Below, one piece after another: positions 20,661-35,300 of a stretch of DNA of 64,000 nt (position 1 is the first letter of the stretch; each line of letters begins with the position of its first letter). The notes below the pieces were generated by a model. That model had not been told where the DNA came from, searched no databases, and saw only the letters and a list, made by a program, of their open reading frames with translations. The stretch lies in NCBI RefSeq assembly GCF_000237925.1, contig NC_031502.1:51101120-51165119 (forward strand), in the 5' to 3' direction. The translations under genes and the position numbers were made by a program. This DNA is from Schistosoma mansoni. Its lineage: Eukaryota; Platyhelminthes; Trematoda; Strigeidida; Schistosomatidae.

Positions 20661-21049
20661 TTAAATAGTGTTATGTACCGAGTAAATACTCATTCCAATA
20701 AACAAACTATGACTTATCGGTTATCAAATAAACTATGTTTTTTGATATAAGTATTTCAAAGAAAATGTTTACTATTTGAATGGTTATATCGTCTCATCAT
20801 TATGCTTACCACTCAGTGAAAATCATTTAGACAATCACAAATCATATACATAAATGACTAAGTTCCATTTTTATTTAAACAGACATTTAACAAGTCAATA
20901 TACTTTATGCCGTTCAGATAAACACTACCATCAGGAAGGTATTGAATTGTTCTAATGTTGATAACGCTGAGTGAATTTTGATTAGTCTTTGTTGGGATGT
21001 GTGCATACTGTACTGATTGCCTTATTATGGCCGATTTCCACGAGTTCAA
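20661..21049. other. AT-rich spacer
   Basis: I see no gene or recognisable repeat here. Confidence 0.35.
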
Positions 21050-21059
21050 TCTAGTTTAT

Positions 21060-21235
21060 CATCAGATCACCTGCCATCTAGACTCACTAGCTTACTGGAT
21101 AACTCGTTGATATTTGAAGCGAAGGGTGCTGAATTAGAGTCTTTATGACAATATCAATAATGGGATCCAAATACATTCAGCTGACAAATGTTTAATGGGA
21201 CGAAGCATGGATTCTGCATTCTACTGCTAGCCACA
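21060..21235 (+). repeat. Sm-alpha-type SINE, strongly decayed
   Basis: A head remnant (GACTCACTAGCTTACTGGATAAC), TTTGAAGCGAAGGGT, a broken hammerhead (CAGCTGACAAATG, GGGACGAAGCATGG) and CTACTGCTAGCCAC place it in the Sm-alpha family. Confidence 0.7.
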
Positions 21236-21659
21236 TATCAATCCGTTTAGGTAAACATTTAGTATGTAAGTTATACTTCTTACCACTTTTCTTTTGTTGT
21301 GCACTATCTCTTGTCATAAATGATTAATATTTACACTGAGTAAATATATAAAACAAACCATGACGATATTATTTTTGGCAGCAGTAATGAAGATTATAAC
21401 TAAACTTGACAACATGGGTAATCTAAAGATCACTGATAATAATAATAATCATAAAGATAAATGTTTTTCATGATCATTTATAATAAGGTATAGCTGTGAA
21501 TATAAAAAGTATAAGAAGTAATTAAAAATGTAGACACAGAACATGATCTTACGATGGAAATATTAAATCCACAACACAAAATAATGATAAAAATTGAAGA
21601 ATGTACACTGGGAAATCCAAAAGATTTTGAGATGGTGGAGATTTGTAGCTCAGGTGGGT

Positions 21660-21919
21660 GATTTTGATGTGGGTTTGTTCTCTGAGCTGNNNNNNNNNNN
21701 NNNNNNNNNNNNNNNNNNNNNNNNNNNNNNNNNNNNNNNNNNNNNNNNNNNNNNNNNNNNNNNNNNNNNNNNNNNNNNNNNNNNNNNNNNNNNNNNNNNN
21801 NNNNNNNNNNNNNNNNNNNNNNNNNNNNNNNNNNNNNNNNNNNNNNNNNNNNNNNNNNNNNNNNNNNNNNNNNNNNNNNNNNNNNNNNNCAGCTCAGAGA
21901 ACAAACCCACATCAAAATC
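21660..21919. repeat. Assembly gap inside an inverted repeat
   Basis: 200 N bases (21,690-21,889) are flanked by a perfect 30-bp inverted repeat: GATTTTGATGTGGG...CTGAGCTG on the left and its reverse complement on the right. The hidden sequence is probably a palindromic or high-copy repeat that the assembler could not cross. Confidence 0.9.
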
Positions 21920-22133
21920 CAGAAGATTTATTGCAAGAACTAATCATTTGTCACTGCTTGCTTCATTGTCATCAATATGTCTGAAATAAAAAAATGTATG
22001 TTCAGCAATGGAAAGTAGCTGAGGAAGTTTCAACAAAATGGAAAGTTTAGAAGTGAAAAGCTAGTAAAATACTACTGATTATTCGCATGGGATTTATATA
22101 CATTTACAATGACCTATTTAAGATTGTTCAAAA

Positions 22134-25100
22134 CTATAAACATGTGAATGAATAAAGCTTTATAGAGAAGATACAAACAAAGCAGACCAGTCTCGATGAC
22201 ATTTTGTTGTTGAAACTAATATTTCCCTGTACTTTCGAATTCGTCGAGAAATTAGATGCTGTAGAATTCAGTACTTTCTCTGAGGATATTTCAGTTTTCT
22301 TTGTAAATTCCCTTGTTTTATTGTCATTCACCGGATCATCTACAAATAAGTAATCAATGTAAAAATAGTTTACTTCTGTAGATTATAGAAAATTCTAAAC
22401 TTTCAAGAAATTGAAAGTAAATTTAATTTCCATCTAAAATGTTTGATTACTTGTTACTGTTAAACAACAACGTAATATTTCTAGAGTTCAGAAGGTTGAC
22501 TATTATCAATCTTTGAAACAAGTAACCAAGTAAGAATATCGAAATTTGCATGAAAAAGGTTACGAGTTTCATTTGTATCAGTTAAAAAAACATTCAGATC
22601 ACTAACGTATTGATTCTAAATAATGCAGAACCATCATCATAGTCAACTAGATTTTTTTTTTATAGAGAATCATTTTCTTCGTTAACATTGCTCTATTATG
22701 ACAAGCTACTCTTTATCAGTACTAATCTTGCTCAAATTTTGATACATCAAAATTATCTAATTTACAGAAAGCATGTTCTTCTCCAGCTTAATAGTACGAT
22801 AATACTTTGTAAATTTAATTTTTATACACTTAGCCTAGTTAATAGTATCTAGAAGATGAAGTCCGTTGACAGTGATCATTTCAGAGAGGCTACGCATCAC
22901 TGACGTATAAGAAGTAGAAATATGATTCAGTAAACTTTGTGAAGGTGGTCGTTTACAAACAAACAAGGATCATAGAGAGTTCAAATTTTCATTACCTAAT
23001 TGTAACTTAAATGCTATACATAGACACACGTAGACAGTAATAATTCTGGGTTACTATTAGCTGTGAACAGTGTTATAGGATGCCAGTTGGTTTCATTGTT
23101 TGAATCACTAAATGATCTTAGATGAACCACTACTGAAAACCAGGGAGTACTGGGTAGCCTTTCCGTCCTAAGGCGGCATTACTAAGCAGGAATTCAATGA
23201 TGTACAGGTGTATCTTCGATCAGTTCACGATGTTGCGCAGTCATCCTTCATTGTATGAAGTGGATAACTAAATCAATCGACATGTTTGATTTCTACCGAT
23301 CTCTGCGTCTCACAAGAACTTCAAGAATTTCATCTTGAAGCCAATTACCAATAGAAAAATAAATATTATCATAATAGGATATAACGCCACTTGTCTGAAG
23401 CAATTCAAAACAGCTATTTGTTTACTTTAACCTCACTTGAATATTTAGTGATCCCATCCACATTTTGCTGAAACATCTGATTTGTGATAATAATCAGTTA
23501 ATAATTTCAATATTTCTAATGTACTACACTGCCAATTATTTTCTGTAGAAAAACGAATTGACATTCCAACAGTAAGATTTATAAACGACAAAAATGTTAT
23601 ATTTGCTTTACAAAAACGTTTTAGTTTATTTTTCATCCAAACTAGAGTATATCCATACCTTGTAGCTTTTTCTTAGACTCAGATAAATTGTTGAAAGATT
23701 CATTTTCATTAAGTCCTGTGTACTGTCTGTCATTGGTATTATCGTCGATTGAATTGTCAGCAATATTTAATTCACAATCTTCATCATCTACAAAACACCC
23801 TTGAACCACAATTTGATCCGATAAATCATCTGTATTGACGACTTCAGCTCTGTTGTCAGTTTCACTGAAATATCTCGGTGGTTTTGATTCAAAAACATAT
23901 GGATTCATTTGAGGTATATTTATATCACCTGACAAAAGTGAAGGGTGTGTACCACTTGATTCTGAAATGAATGATCCTTCTCTATTCGACTTCTGATTAA
24001 GTAGAGGGTTAGTCAATAAAATGTCGCTTCTAGAATTCACCTACAATGAATAAAATGTGGATCATGTAAAAATTTAAAAAAATTATAACTCTACACAAAC
24101 ATTATGACAGTTAGATGTACCTTTATAATTTACGTGTTATCTACTGAGTGAGATCATTGATAGTTAGTTAAATCTAGTTTATAACACATAATGAGGACAT
24201 ATTCCGGTGTATTAGTCAATATATACAACTTTTGAGTTTATAATTCACTTTTCAAACAAATGAAAAGTCAATTAACTCTTAATGAAGTATATAATGTCCA
24301 GCAATTTTACCTTAAGAGGATAAGTTTCGTTCGTTTAAAGTCAAATCTCCTAGAAAAAACTGAAATTTCCGTGTATTTATGTTTAGGAGAAAAGTGCATA
24401 ATCTACATTTCTCACTTAAAGTTTATTTAGTGTCTAGTTTGCTCGTTCATTTGTAACAAGAGATATATTTCTTTTTAACTGATTAGAAGAATTACAAAAT
24501 CTACCAACATAGTTCATTTGTGTCATTTGTCTAATAAGATTATATAAGCCTTCAAAAAGCTATTGCACCACATCTTTCCATTAGATGTTAATGGATCAAT
24601 GTTCCCTTCTTCATTATTTGTTTAAAATTACCAACATTATTCAAAAATATACAATAACTTGTATACCTTTATACTTTATTCTGAATAACAAGTTTAGTAT
24701 TATAAGGTTTCAAATCTATTATAACAATTATGATCGATTTTATTTACGAAACCAAGCTTGATGATCTGATCAAAATCCAAACAATGACCAACAATAAAAT
24801 AACCTCCTTTTTTAATCAGGGTTGTATAGTGGCTAGTAGGGAAATTCAGGTTGCGCATTTCATCCTACTTGGTATTCGCCAGCTGTATGTACCAGAACCC
24901 CAGTACAAATATTCACACAGGGACTCTAACCAAGTACCTTTTACTTGAAATGCCTGACGCAATATCCACTGAGATAGTGAGTCCAGATAGCCACTCGTTT
25001 ATGTAGCAGAGTGGATTTTCATTCATTTATTTTGGTTGTTTGAATATTCCCTGGAATGTCCTGTGGACTCAGTATCTCAGAGGATAACGCGTTAGGCGCT

Positions 25101-26309
25101 CGAAGCGAAAGGTACTTGGTTACAGTCCCGGTATTATTAATTGTACTGGAGTACTGGTATATCCAGCTAATGATTCTCTAATAGAACAAAACGCACGTAC
25201 TGCATTTCAATAATAGTTGCTATCCAACTCTCCTAAAATATGCTTGTGACTTAATGGGGACATCAAAGCAATCCTTACATGATGCTTATATGCCGAAAAA
25301 GATTCATCAATTTCAGTCCATAACATCAACAGGAAGATCCAAATAACCAATTTGAAAGGAATTAAATAAAGTTTTATTTGCAGTATTTATTTGCAGACTA
25401 CGTAAAAGGTTATAAGGTGAAAAACACTTTAGTCGGTAATATAAAAGTAATTTTCTGTGTTTCTTTCATAAATTTAAACTTCATGCATAAGAAGGGGATT
25501 AGCTAAAATCATCAATGTGTATTTTTTTTTTTATACACTGAATTATATGACATCAAAGAGAAGATTCTTCAGCTACCTAGAATGAAATGTAACACAAAGA
25601 TAGAAAACATATGTAGGTGAACGAAAGTTTTGATTTTTAGTATCTAAATTGTACTTTTTATTTAGAATTCATAAATTTCCACAAATATTTACCTTAATAT
25701 TACTGTAATAAATATAGTAGAAAAAGAGACAGCTTTTAAATAGTCATTTTCATTGTATAATTATAGAATAATGCATTATTTATGATTAAATGTGATCTAC
25801 CTTTTGTGCATTATTATCCTCTGTCCTCTCCTTACGTACAACATTTTTTTCTTTTAAAAAATTATATTTTAAGTCATTGATTGTTATTTTCACTTCAGGA
25901 TTATTTAATTGTCCATTTATAGTGAACTCTGGAACTTCACGTGTATACCTGTAAATATATAAGTATTGAATAAATGAACTTGAATGTTAGGATTTTGCAA
26001 TATTATTATTCACAAAATATTAGAATTGCTATAAACTGGGACTCGGTCCCAGTACCGTTCACTTCAAATGCCATCACGTTATCCATTTAGCTACTGAGTC
26101 TAGATAGCCTCTGGCTTGTGCAATGGGGTTAAATTTAGATAATTCGTATTAGTAATATGAAATATCTCACTGATCATCATATGTGAAAATTATATTTGAA
26201 ATAATCTCAGCGATTAAAATGTAAATAATTCCAACGTTTCGTCCAGCTAACTTGTCTGGACTTCTTCAAGCTATTCGTTCTAATCTTGATGAATGTTCGT
26301 ATAAACAAG

Positions 26310-26354
<45 letters not shown>

Positions 26355-29300
26355 GAAATTCAATGAAACATTGTTTCTGGATCATTCTACACATTAAAAA
26401 AACACAACAAATGCATTAGTAATAAAATAAACTGTAAAAAGAATATGCATTGACGTAGATAAAACTAATGTACAATTATAAAATAATTGGCACTTAACAA
26501 AAGTGCTATATCTTTATGAGAATAATGAATGGTAACTGTTTTGGAATTTTATTCCTGGACTAATATTATACATGTTTTTATTGTATAATTGTTAAGTAAC
26601 AATATTATGCCTATTCATATTACTCTTATTGTAAGCTTTCTTTCGACCTATAAACTATTATTACACAATTTACCATTCTTCAGTTATACCTAGTCTATCA
26701 GTTACTATCTCCCACATTCACAGCCACTATTTGCTAAATCTTGTATAAATGTTATTTTCTATTTTATGGTATGATGTTGTCTGTTTGGTTTGTATATAAA
26801 CCCAGTATGTTTGAAATACATGATTTATATCGCGGAGGTTGAGATTGGTGTTCTAGGGTTAACAGTCAGGGCTAGGCAGGAAGAATGACTGAAAAAGACT
26901 CTAGGCTGCTCGTACGGGTTTTATGTGTCATTGTTCAGGTCGGTAAATCACTGTTCTATAATTGGTGATATCATTACGTTATATATTAATAGGGCACAAG
27001 GTCACAAGACATAACAAAAAGTAAAGTGTGATCACATCTGTATCCGTGTATTCAATTATGTGAAGTAATTAACCAATGATTCTAATCTCCTGAATTATAT
27101 CCCATACAGACTTTGAAACAATACTCACTTTGTAGACAGTTAAGCAACATACTTAAAACAACATACGGAAGTATATTATGGTTTGAAATATATTACCGAA
27201 TCATTCAGTCAGTATAGTTAATTAGTTACTAAATTAAGGAAATGAGGTATAACTGTAAATCTCGAAGACCTGTACATAGATTACTGCTTTAATGCGTTAC
27301 TTGTACGTTTTTTTAAAATTCATTATTTCTGGCAATGAATTCTACTTACAGCCTGATTTCAGTGTACAGATACCACGATACTTAACCCGCTAAAGTGTAA
27401 ACAAAAATAGTCATATACATTTTGTATACATCTCATTGGTCGTTCACTTACATAATGACCAATGAAAACAATTTTATTTAAGGGGTACGTTTTGAATGCC
27501 CCATTATTAAATAGTATATTTAGCAACACTTATGTAACGTTAAATGTAGCAAAAATTATAAATTACAATGTGAATAGATTTTATTAAAAGATAATTTAAT
27601 AAACAACTTTGATGATCGGTCGTGATAATAATATTTCAGTAGTCCGATTAATAAATCAATGTCATCGTCGACGACTAGATAGGTTTTTTCGGCTCACTTT
27701 ATCCTTTATTAACAAACAAGATTAGTGTCGTCAGTACAGGTTTGAGGAGATTGTTAAGTTTCATTTAAATCATGAATCAATCAGTTTTAACATTGATCGG
27801 TCCAGAATTTCTAGGACTATTGTTTCTGATCATAATTTGAAGGATAAAAATAAATCTTAGAATAATAATTATTATTGCTATCGTTTTATGCAATATTATA
27901 CACTTAGTACAATATGAAATTCTCAGTATACAATATTTCAACAACTTCCTCTTACTCTGAAAAGATGTTACAAAATGTATAAATATATGAGTTTGCAAAA
28001 TAAATAAACAAAATCGTCTAAAGTTAACAAACAATATACGAATCTATATAATGATGGATCGGGGACATGTTCAAGTGTACACGTTTCTGGTTAGGTAAGC
28101 TCTGACAACCTGTCCATTGTATCGTATATATCCTAGGACTGGTATTATAAAGTTTAGGTACTTATGTTTGAGAGCATAAATTTTTATGCAACTGCATTTC
28201 CTTCTACTAGAAGATCTACAGGTAGGAAGATATAAATAGTCGTTTCTTAGTTCAGACTCTTAGTAATGATTACATTTTATTTAACAAGGAATTAGTCTAG
28301 AGAGAAAACTCTTTGCAATACTAAACTTTTAAGAGATTTTAAATTGTAAAACTGTGGTATAACAAAAGTTAGATCATATTATATACCTTACACCAAGGAA
28401 CTTTGTGTCCCATAAAACTTATAGAATATTGAGTTGAAATCTAATGGCCCATATATTCAGTTAACTTACAATATGTGCGAATTAAATGCTAAGTAAATTC
28501 ATAGTTGAAATCATGAGTTAATTGAAGCTAGACCACCATGGAAAACCTGAAAGCACTGGACGACCGTCTCGCCGCATTATGGGACTCTTCAGCAATGCGC
28601 ATCCTGGGTTCGAATCTCGCGAGTGCGGGATCGTAGATGCGCACTGCTGAGGAGTCCCATAATAAGACGAAAGGGCAGTCCAGTGCTTCCAGGTTTTCCA
28701 TGGTAGTCTAACTTCAATTGACTCATGATCTCAACTATGAAAATACTGAAATCTCCACAAAACCCCTTCTGTGCTAAGTAAATATTAATTCGATTCTAAA
28801 CAATTTAGGAAATCATTCAAATATTGTTTGAATATTATCAGTAATTGTGACAAGTCACCTTAAAAAAATATCGTTTGAGTTAAACAAAACATGAATTACA
28901 GACTGAAATTTAATGAATTACATAATAAGCTATATACATATTGAAATATTTGTAGAATGGTTTTAAATCAAAATGTCAATTTCTTGGTTAACTAGATAAG
29001 CATGAATAATAATAATAAATAATCATAACGGTGTAGCATGTTTTTCTAATTTAATATTATCATTTTGTATTAAATTTACCTTCGAATAAATTAACTGTAC
29101 TAACCATAATGAAACAAATTATCAGTTTATGTTCAAATATTTATTAGGGTTAATGTTAAATCATTTCCGTTTATTACAAATCTGATTGTGGATAGATATT
29201 GTCAACCTTGCAGACAATTGTTCAATATTACTTTATTCATACTAACCATTCGTCTTATTGATAGCCTTCTTCTTGTCAATCCTATGAGTTAGCAATATGT

Positions 29301-32300
29301 AACTACGGTGGAATGCATACACACGTAAGGGAAAATAAGAAAGTTTTGAAATATTTCATTAGTCACTTGATATATGTACAAAATACTTTAAAGAAGAAAG
29401 TAACTTAAAATTTTGACTATCGATAACGAAATGTTCTGATTATTTTTGAATTATGACAATCATAATTCAGTGCAACTTATTGTAGTTTGTTAAATTTGAA
29501 ATTAACTGACGACTGTTGGACTGTTGGATGATGTCTGATTAAACACTTATCATTATTTGTATAATACAACACTGAAAATTGGCAAGAAATACTTTTCCAT
29601 TTTTGCATTTACACAAAAATGACTATTTTAAGGGTGTTTAATTGAAAAACTTGATCTGTTTGTGTTTTGCTTTGGTCAAAGAGAATTAAGAGTTTTAGTT
29701 TACCATTGTATAATAACTAAGTATGCAAGAAATAGAACAAAAAAAACAGTTAAGAATAGAATATATGTATACGATAAAATTTGTATATGAAATAAGTGTC
29801 GTCTTAGTTTATTCTTTCCATTACGATGACGAAATACATCTGAAACATTTTATTAAATTACTTACATTAAAATAAGGAAAAATAAAGACAAGAGTAAATT
29901 CGAATACAAAATTCGAACAACTTTTATTTCAATCTACAATTTATAATTGATCACAAGATCTTAGAACTTACTCGCTAAATCTCATTTACTTGGAAAAAGA
30001 AATAATTTGTGAAGTCGATTTAGCTTTTACTGAATGAGTATCACTAGATCATTGTATCCACCCAACTACATTACTAAGATTATTATATGTAAATCTAATA
30101 ATAAATTTAACTCATAACACAATGGATATAACGGGTAGTAAACCATTTATTAGTCCATTTAAAAGTGTTTCTCTGCCCTGATACGACCGAGAGTGGGGGG
30201 AGTACGCTCTCTCTCTCTCTCCAAATGCTCTCACATGGCCACGCGTATATAGCCTCTGTCAGGGAAGTCCTACTCACTGCCTTCTCGTGGCGGAGGTGTT
30301 GTTTACGGAATTGAGAGGACGAAAAGCGAATGTCTAGCGCTTTAACCGGGTTGGTGGATGTGGAGGATCCACCTAGGGGAGTTGGAAAACCCTGATTCCA
30401 AACCAATGGTGGACATGGGATCCAGTATCCTGAAGGAACGAATGGTGTATGAATCGGTCGTTGGTCACCGTCTACCATGGGAATGCATCTCCTTACGATG
30501 CTCCACAGCCTTGTGGACCAGACCTTTAGGTCAAAGGCTCGGGGTGTGACCCCCTAAGAAAACCACCTGCTTCAGTTTGAGCACCTGGGCAGTATCACAG
30601 CCCTCACACAAATCGAATGAGATTTGTGCGGTGCATATGTATCTAATGCTTCCTTGTACCAATATTTATGTGTTTAAATAAATAAATAAATCTGCCAGGG
30701 AAGTCCTACTCACTGTCTTCTCGTGGCGGGGGTGTTGTTTACGGAATTGAGAGGAGTTTGTGAATTAAGATTTATTAGTAAAATGAAACAAAATTTTGAA
30801 TAATGAAATAATTAATATGCAATATTAGCTTGATTAAGTTTATACCTTAAATAAAAGTATGAAACTATTAATCATAGTAACTATTAGTAACAGAGGATAA
30901 GAGAGAAATAATCATTTAATTACAAATTAAACGAGTTGTTTACTGAGAGATTACATAACATAATAAAGTGATACGAATTCAGTAATAAATAATAAAGTAG
31001 AATGAAAACTAAATTATTCATGTATTTGGGAGATTGATAGTGATTTTTAAACAATAATTATGAAACTAACACAAAACTATATGAATAATAATAATAACAG
31101 ACTGATCAATTACGGCGCTAAACATCAATGGGAAGATTTAAGTAATAATAGTAATAGTTAAATAAAATCAACCTTATGAATATACAAAAGTAAAAGATTG
31201 TTTATACATGAGTTATTTTACGTTATTCTATAATTAAAATCATTGTTGATTTATTAACTCAGACGTTATTGAAGTTAAGGGAGCGGATTCAAAAATACTT
31301 TTCATTAAAGGAATGATTGGTAAAAGGTTATTTATTAAAGAATAGTGAGTGTATGAGACATTAACAGTCAAATTCTTTTCATAATCCCTTGTTCAAATTT
31401 CTTAAAAAAAGACTAAATTAAAATTATCATTCTGAAATTTCAACAGACTGGGTAGAAAGTTGTTATTTTAAGAAAGAAAAACTCGTTAAATCAGTGTACT
31501 AAAGAATGGACATTAATATTTATTAGTATAGAAGTTAAAAATATAATGTAGTTGTTCAATATTTAATTTTCATTATTAGAATGAAATGTTACGTAATCAT
31601 TGGTTGAATTACTAAAGAAATTTGTTTAACTGACTCAAATTTTTCTGTGAATGGTAACATACTAATGAACAACGTAATTGTTCGTTCTCCTTAACTTGAT
31701 CTTTCATTGTATATTTTGAAAGAAATATTTTTAAAATAGATTTCGATGAAGATCTTATTGAAATAGAATCATAAATTGAGATAAAATATTTTGTTGAACA
31801 CAAATATATTTAAAGGGGTTTTATGGATATCATAGTAATTTTAATAGTTGAGATCATGAATTACTATAATATCCACAAAACCCCTTCCGATATTAACCAA
31901 CACATGCTCACTAGTAACTGGCTTCAAGAGGTATTTCCTGGAGTTCTAGTGAGAAGCAGTAACCAGTGGAGTTCAACCAGGTCTGTTGTGAGATAGTAAC
32001 TCATTGAAGACAATGGTGGATGTGTCGCTCAATTTCGTGGATTGGTTGAAGTTAGACATTAACACCGTTGAATGCCGGCTCAGTGGTCTAGTTGTTAGCT
32101 CTCGTGCGCGAGACTGGTGGGTCCTGGGTTCAAGTCTCGCGAGGCGAGATCGTGAATGTACACTGCCGAGGAGCCCCACAATAGGACGAAACAGTCATCC
32201 AGTGCTTCCAGATTTTCTAGATTCAATTGACTCATGATCTCAACTATTAAATTACAAATATATTTCTCATGGGTTTTTAAGAAGAGAATCTGTTTTTTTT

Positions 32301-35300
32301 GTAAGTGGATAAAGATTCTAATCTCAATACATCCTTTTACATTATTTACTGGAAGAGATTTTTATTAACGTTAGCATAACGACTATTTAATATGAAATTA
32401 CTTTTCGTTTCCAAACTGAGTTTTCCCACAAACTATCAAGTACATAAGAAATTATATGAAATTCAAATGATTATGTTCATTTCATTTGAATCATGATACA
32501 TTTTTATTTCCAAAAAAAGATCCAATGAAATGTAACTTATATATGTGTGTACACAGTGAATAACATACGAATAATAATATATACATTTACATTTCTACTG
32601 GTGTCATTATTTTTACGCTAAGTCGTTCTAATTACCCATTTAAGCTACTATTCATTGCCGAAACTGTATTAATGTATGAAAGTTAGTTCACCTGAATAAA
32701 TAAAATTCAGTATATTGTATTGTTATAATGAAAACCACAGTAATAATTCTTAACATTTTCAATAATAGTTAATATCAACATTGAAAATTCATTGTATTAA
32801 ATTTTACGAAACTTGGGTATGCTAGTCAGTTATTTAGCCAGTTGTTTTCCAATGCATGACAAAAATTGTTTAGTCAAACTGAATTTCAAATCTGAACTTA
32901 AACATTGTTACGTAGTGGAATAAAAACAAATCAACTTAAAATTCAAACATAGGAATGACCGCAATCCAGATTGATATATAAGTTAACAACAACTATCAGC
33001 AGCATAAGTTTTTTTTCATAAAACTAACACCCCTTTAGTTATTTTGGTGGTAGCTATTAATCTATTTTATCCCAGTTGTAGTTGATAAGAACAGTTTAAA
33101 AATTAAATTACTACATCGCCAGGTATTTATTTTATTAATTTTACATTTTGTGTACAAAATATAACAAGATTAGAACTATTTATAAATTGATCAACTTGAG
33201 TTTCAACTTATGAAATTTTCATTGGTAATATTGTAATGTGGTCTACTTATATCCCTATAAGTAGTATATGGTGATGGTCAAGTAAAGAATGTATTTTGGC
33301 AGATCGATAAGAAAAGAACAGGAACGAAGCGCAATCGGTATGAAAATAGGTGAATAATGAAATAAGAGGAGATAGACTGATATTTGCAGAAGGAACAGTC
33401 AAGATTGAAACAAATGATTGTTATTTTGCAAATTAACTGTTTATTGTATGGTTATCAGATTATAGTGAGATAGTCTGTAATTTGTGCTTAAATACATTCG
33501 ATTGTCCCCACCCATGTTCTTGTACACCACAATATTAGTTCAGTGTCAGACGTTTTTAACAAACTTTAAACAAATTTACAAATTAACGTAAAAACATAAT
33601 AATTTCTTAATTATTTATAAATAGTTCAATTTAGTGAATAGAAGTATATTCGAATTGAAGCATTAAAATAATATAAAAACCAACAAGTAGGATAGTAAGT
33701 TGTATTTTTTTTATTCATCATCATCATAAGCATTGGATCTATATTATTAATCTGAGCAGGATTCAAGAAAGAAAGAACGAAAGAAGAAAGACAGAAAGAA
33801 CAATGAAAAAAATGACAACAGTCGAACAGGAACAGAGAAAGTCAAGGGATAAGCTGAGTACACAGAAGCAAACAGGTGAGTGAAGAATATTATTAGAGCC
33901 AACAAAAAGAAATGAGTGGGAGACTAAACAACGACAGTGGAAAAAGATACAACAGAATGAAATATGAAACAACCATATGATACAATGAAGACACCAGCAG
34001 TGAAATATAATAAACCAGAGAGACCATTCAGGAACAATGAATGCAAATCAATCACTGAAACTGAAGGACAGATAAACAGATGTGTAGAACACTTTGAGGA
34101 ACTCTTGAATAGACCAGCTTCATTGAACCCTCCGAATATCGAATCAGTAGACACACACATCATCCTACAACTATCGCCCTACCAACGATCGAATAAATCA
34201 GGATGGTCATCAGGCAAATGGTGAGTGGGAAAGCAGTAGGACCTGACAATATACCAGATGTAGCACTGAAGTCTGACATATAATTAACTGCAAACATGCT
34301 CCACATTCAATTCAGGAAGATTTGGGAGGAGAAACAAGTGTCATCGACAGACTGGGGAGAAGGATATCTCATCAAGATACCAAAGAAAGATCTGAACGAG
34401 TATGAGAACTACGCAGTCATCACAATACAATCAGTATTAAGGAGCGTTCTCAACGGAGTGTTGCTGAACTGGATGAAGTATTCAGTAGACGTCCAACCTT
34501 GAGATCAACAGTCCGGATTCCGCGAGGATCAGTTGTGCACTGATCGAATCGCAACACTACGGATCGTCGTTGAGCAATCATTTGAATGGAACTTATCACT
34601 ATACATCACCTTTCTTAACTGAGAGAAAGCGCTTGACAGTTTCGATAGGAGAACATTACGAAATCCTCTCCGACACTACGGAGTGAGTAACTGATAGGAT
34701 CGTCAACATCATACAGAATTCAGACAACGGACTACACAAAGATGTCGAGCATGGAGAACAGCTGTTAGATGCATTCCATGTGAGAACCGATATCAGACAA
34801 TATAGTTTTCTCCCCCTATTTTCCTTTCTTCTGGTGGTTGACTGAATTGTGAATACTTCCACATCTCAGTTGAAGTCCGCAACACAATGGGCTGGTTGGA
34901 TGCAGCTGAACGATTTGTACTTTGAAGATGATATAGCTCTTCTATCCCATACACACCAACAAATTCAAAAGAAGTTAGTGTAGCCACAGCCTCCGCAGTA
35001 ATATACCTCAGCATACACAAAGTAATAGGCAAGATTCCGAAAAACAATACAGTGATCACCAACCCAATCACACTTGATGGAGAAAATGTGGAAGAGATGG
35101 AGACGTTCATGTAGCTGGGTAGCAGAATCATCGATGAAGATGGAGTATTTGATGCAAAATAAAGGAGAGGATTGGCAAAGGAAGAGCAGCATTGATACAA
35201 CTGAAGAACACATGCAACTAAAAGCAACTGCCAACCAACATCAAAGTCATAATCTTTTATACGAACGGAGATGAAACTTGGAGAACTACCACACTCATCA

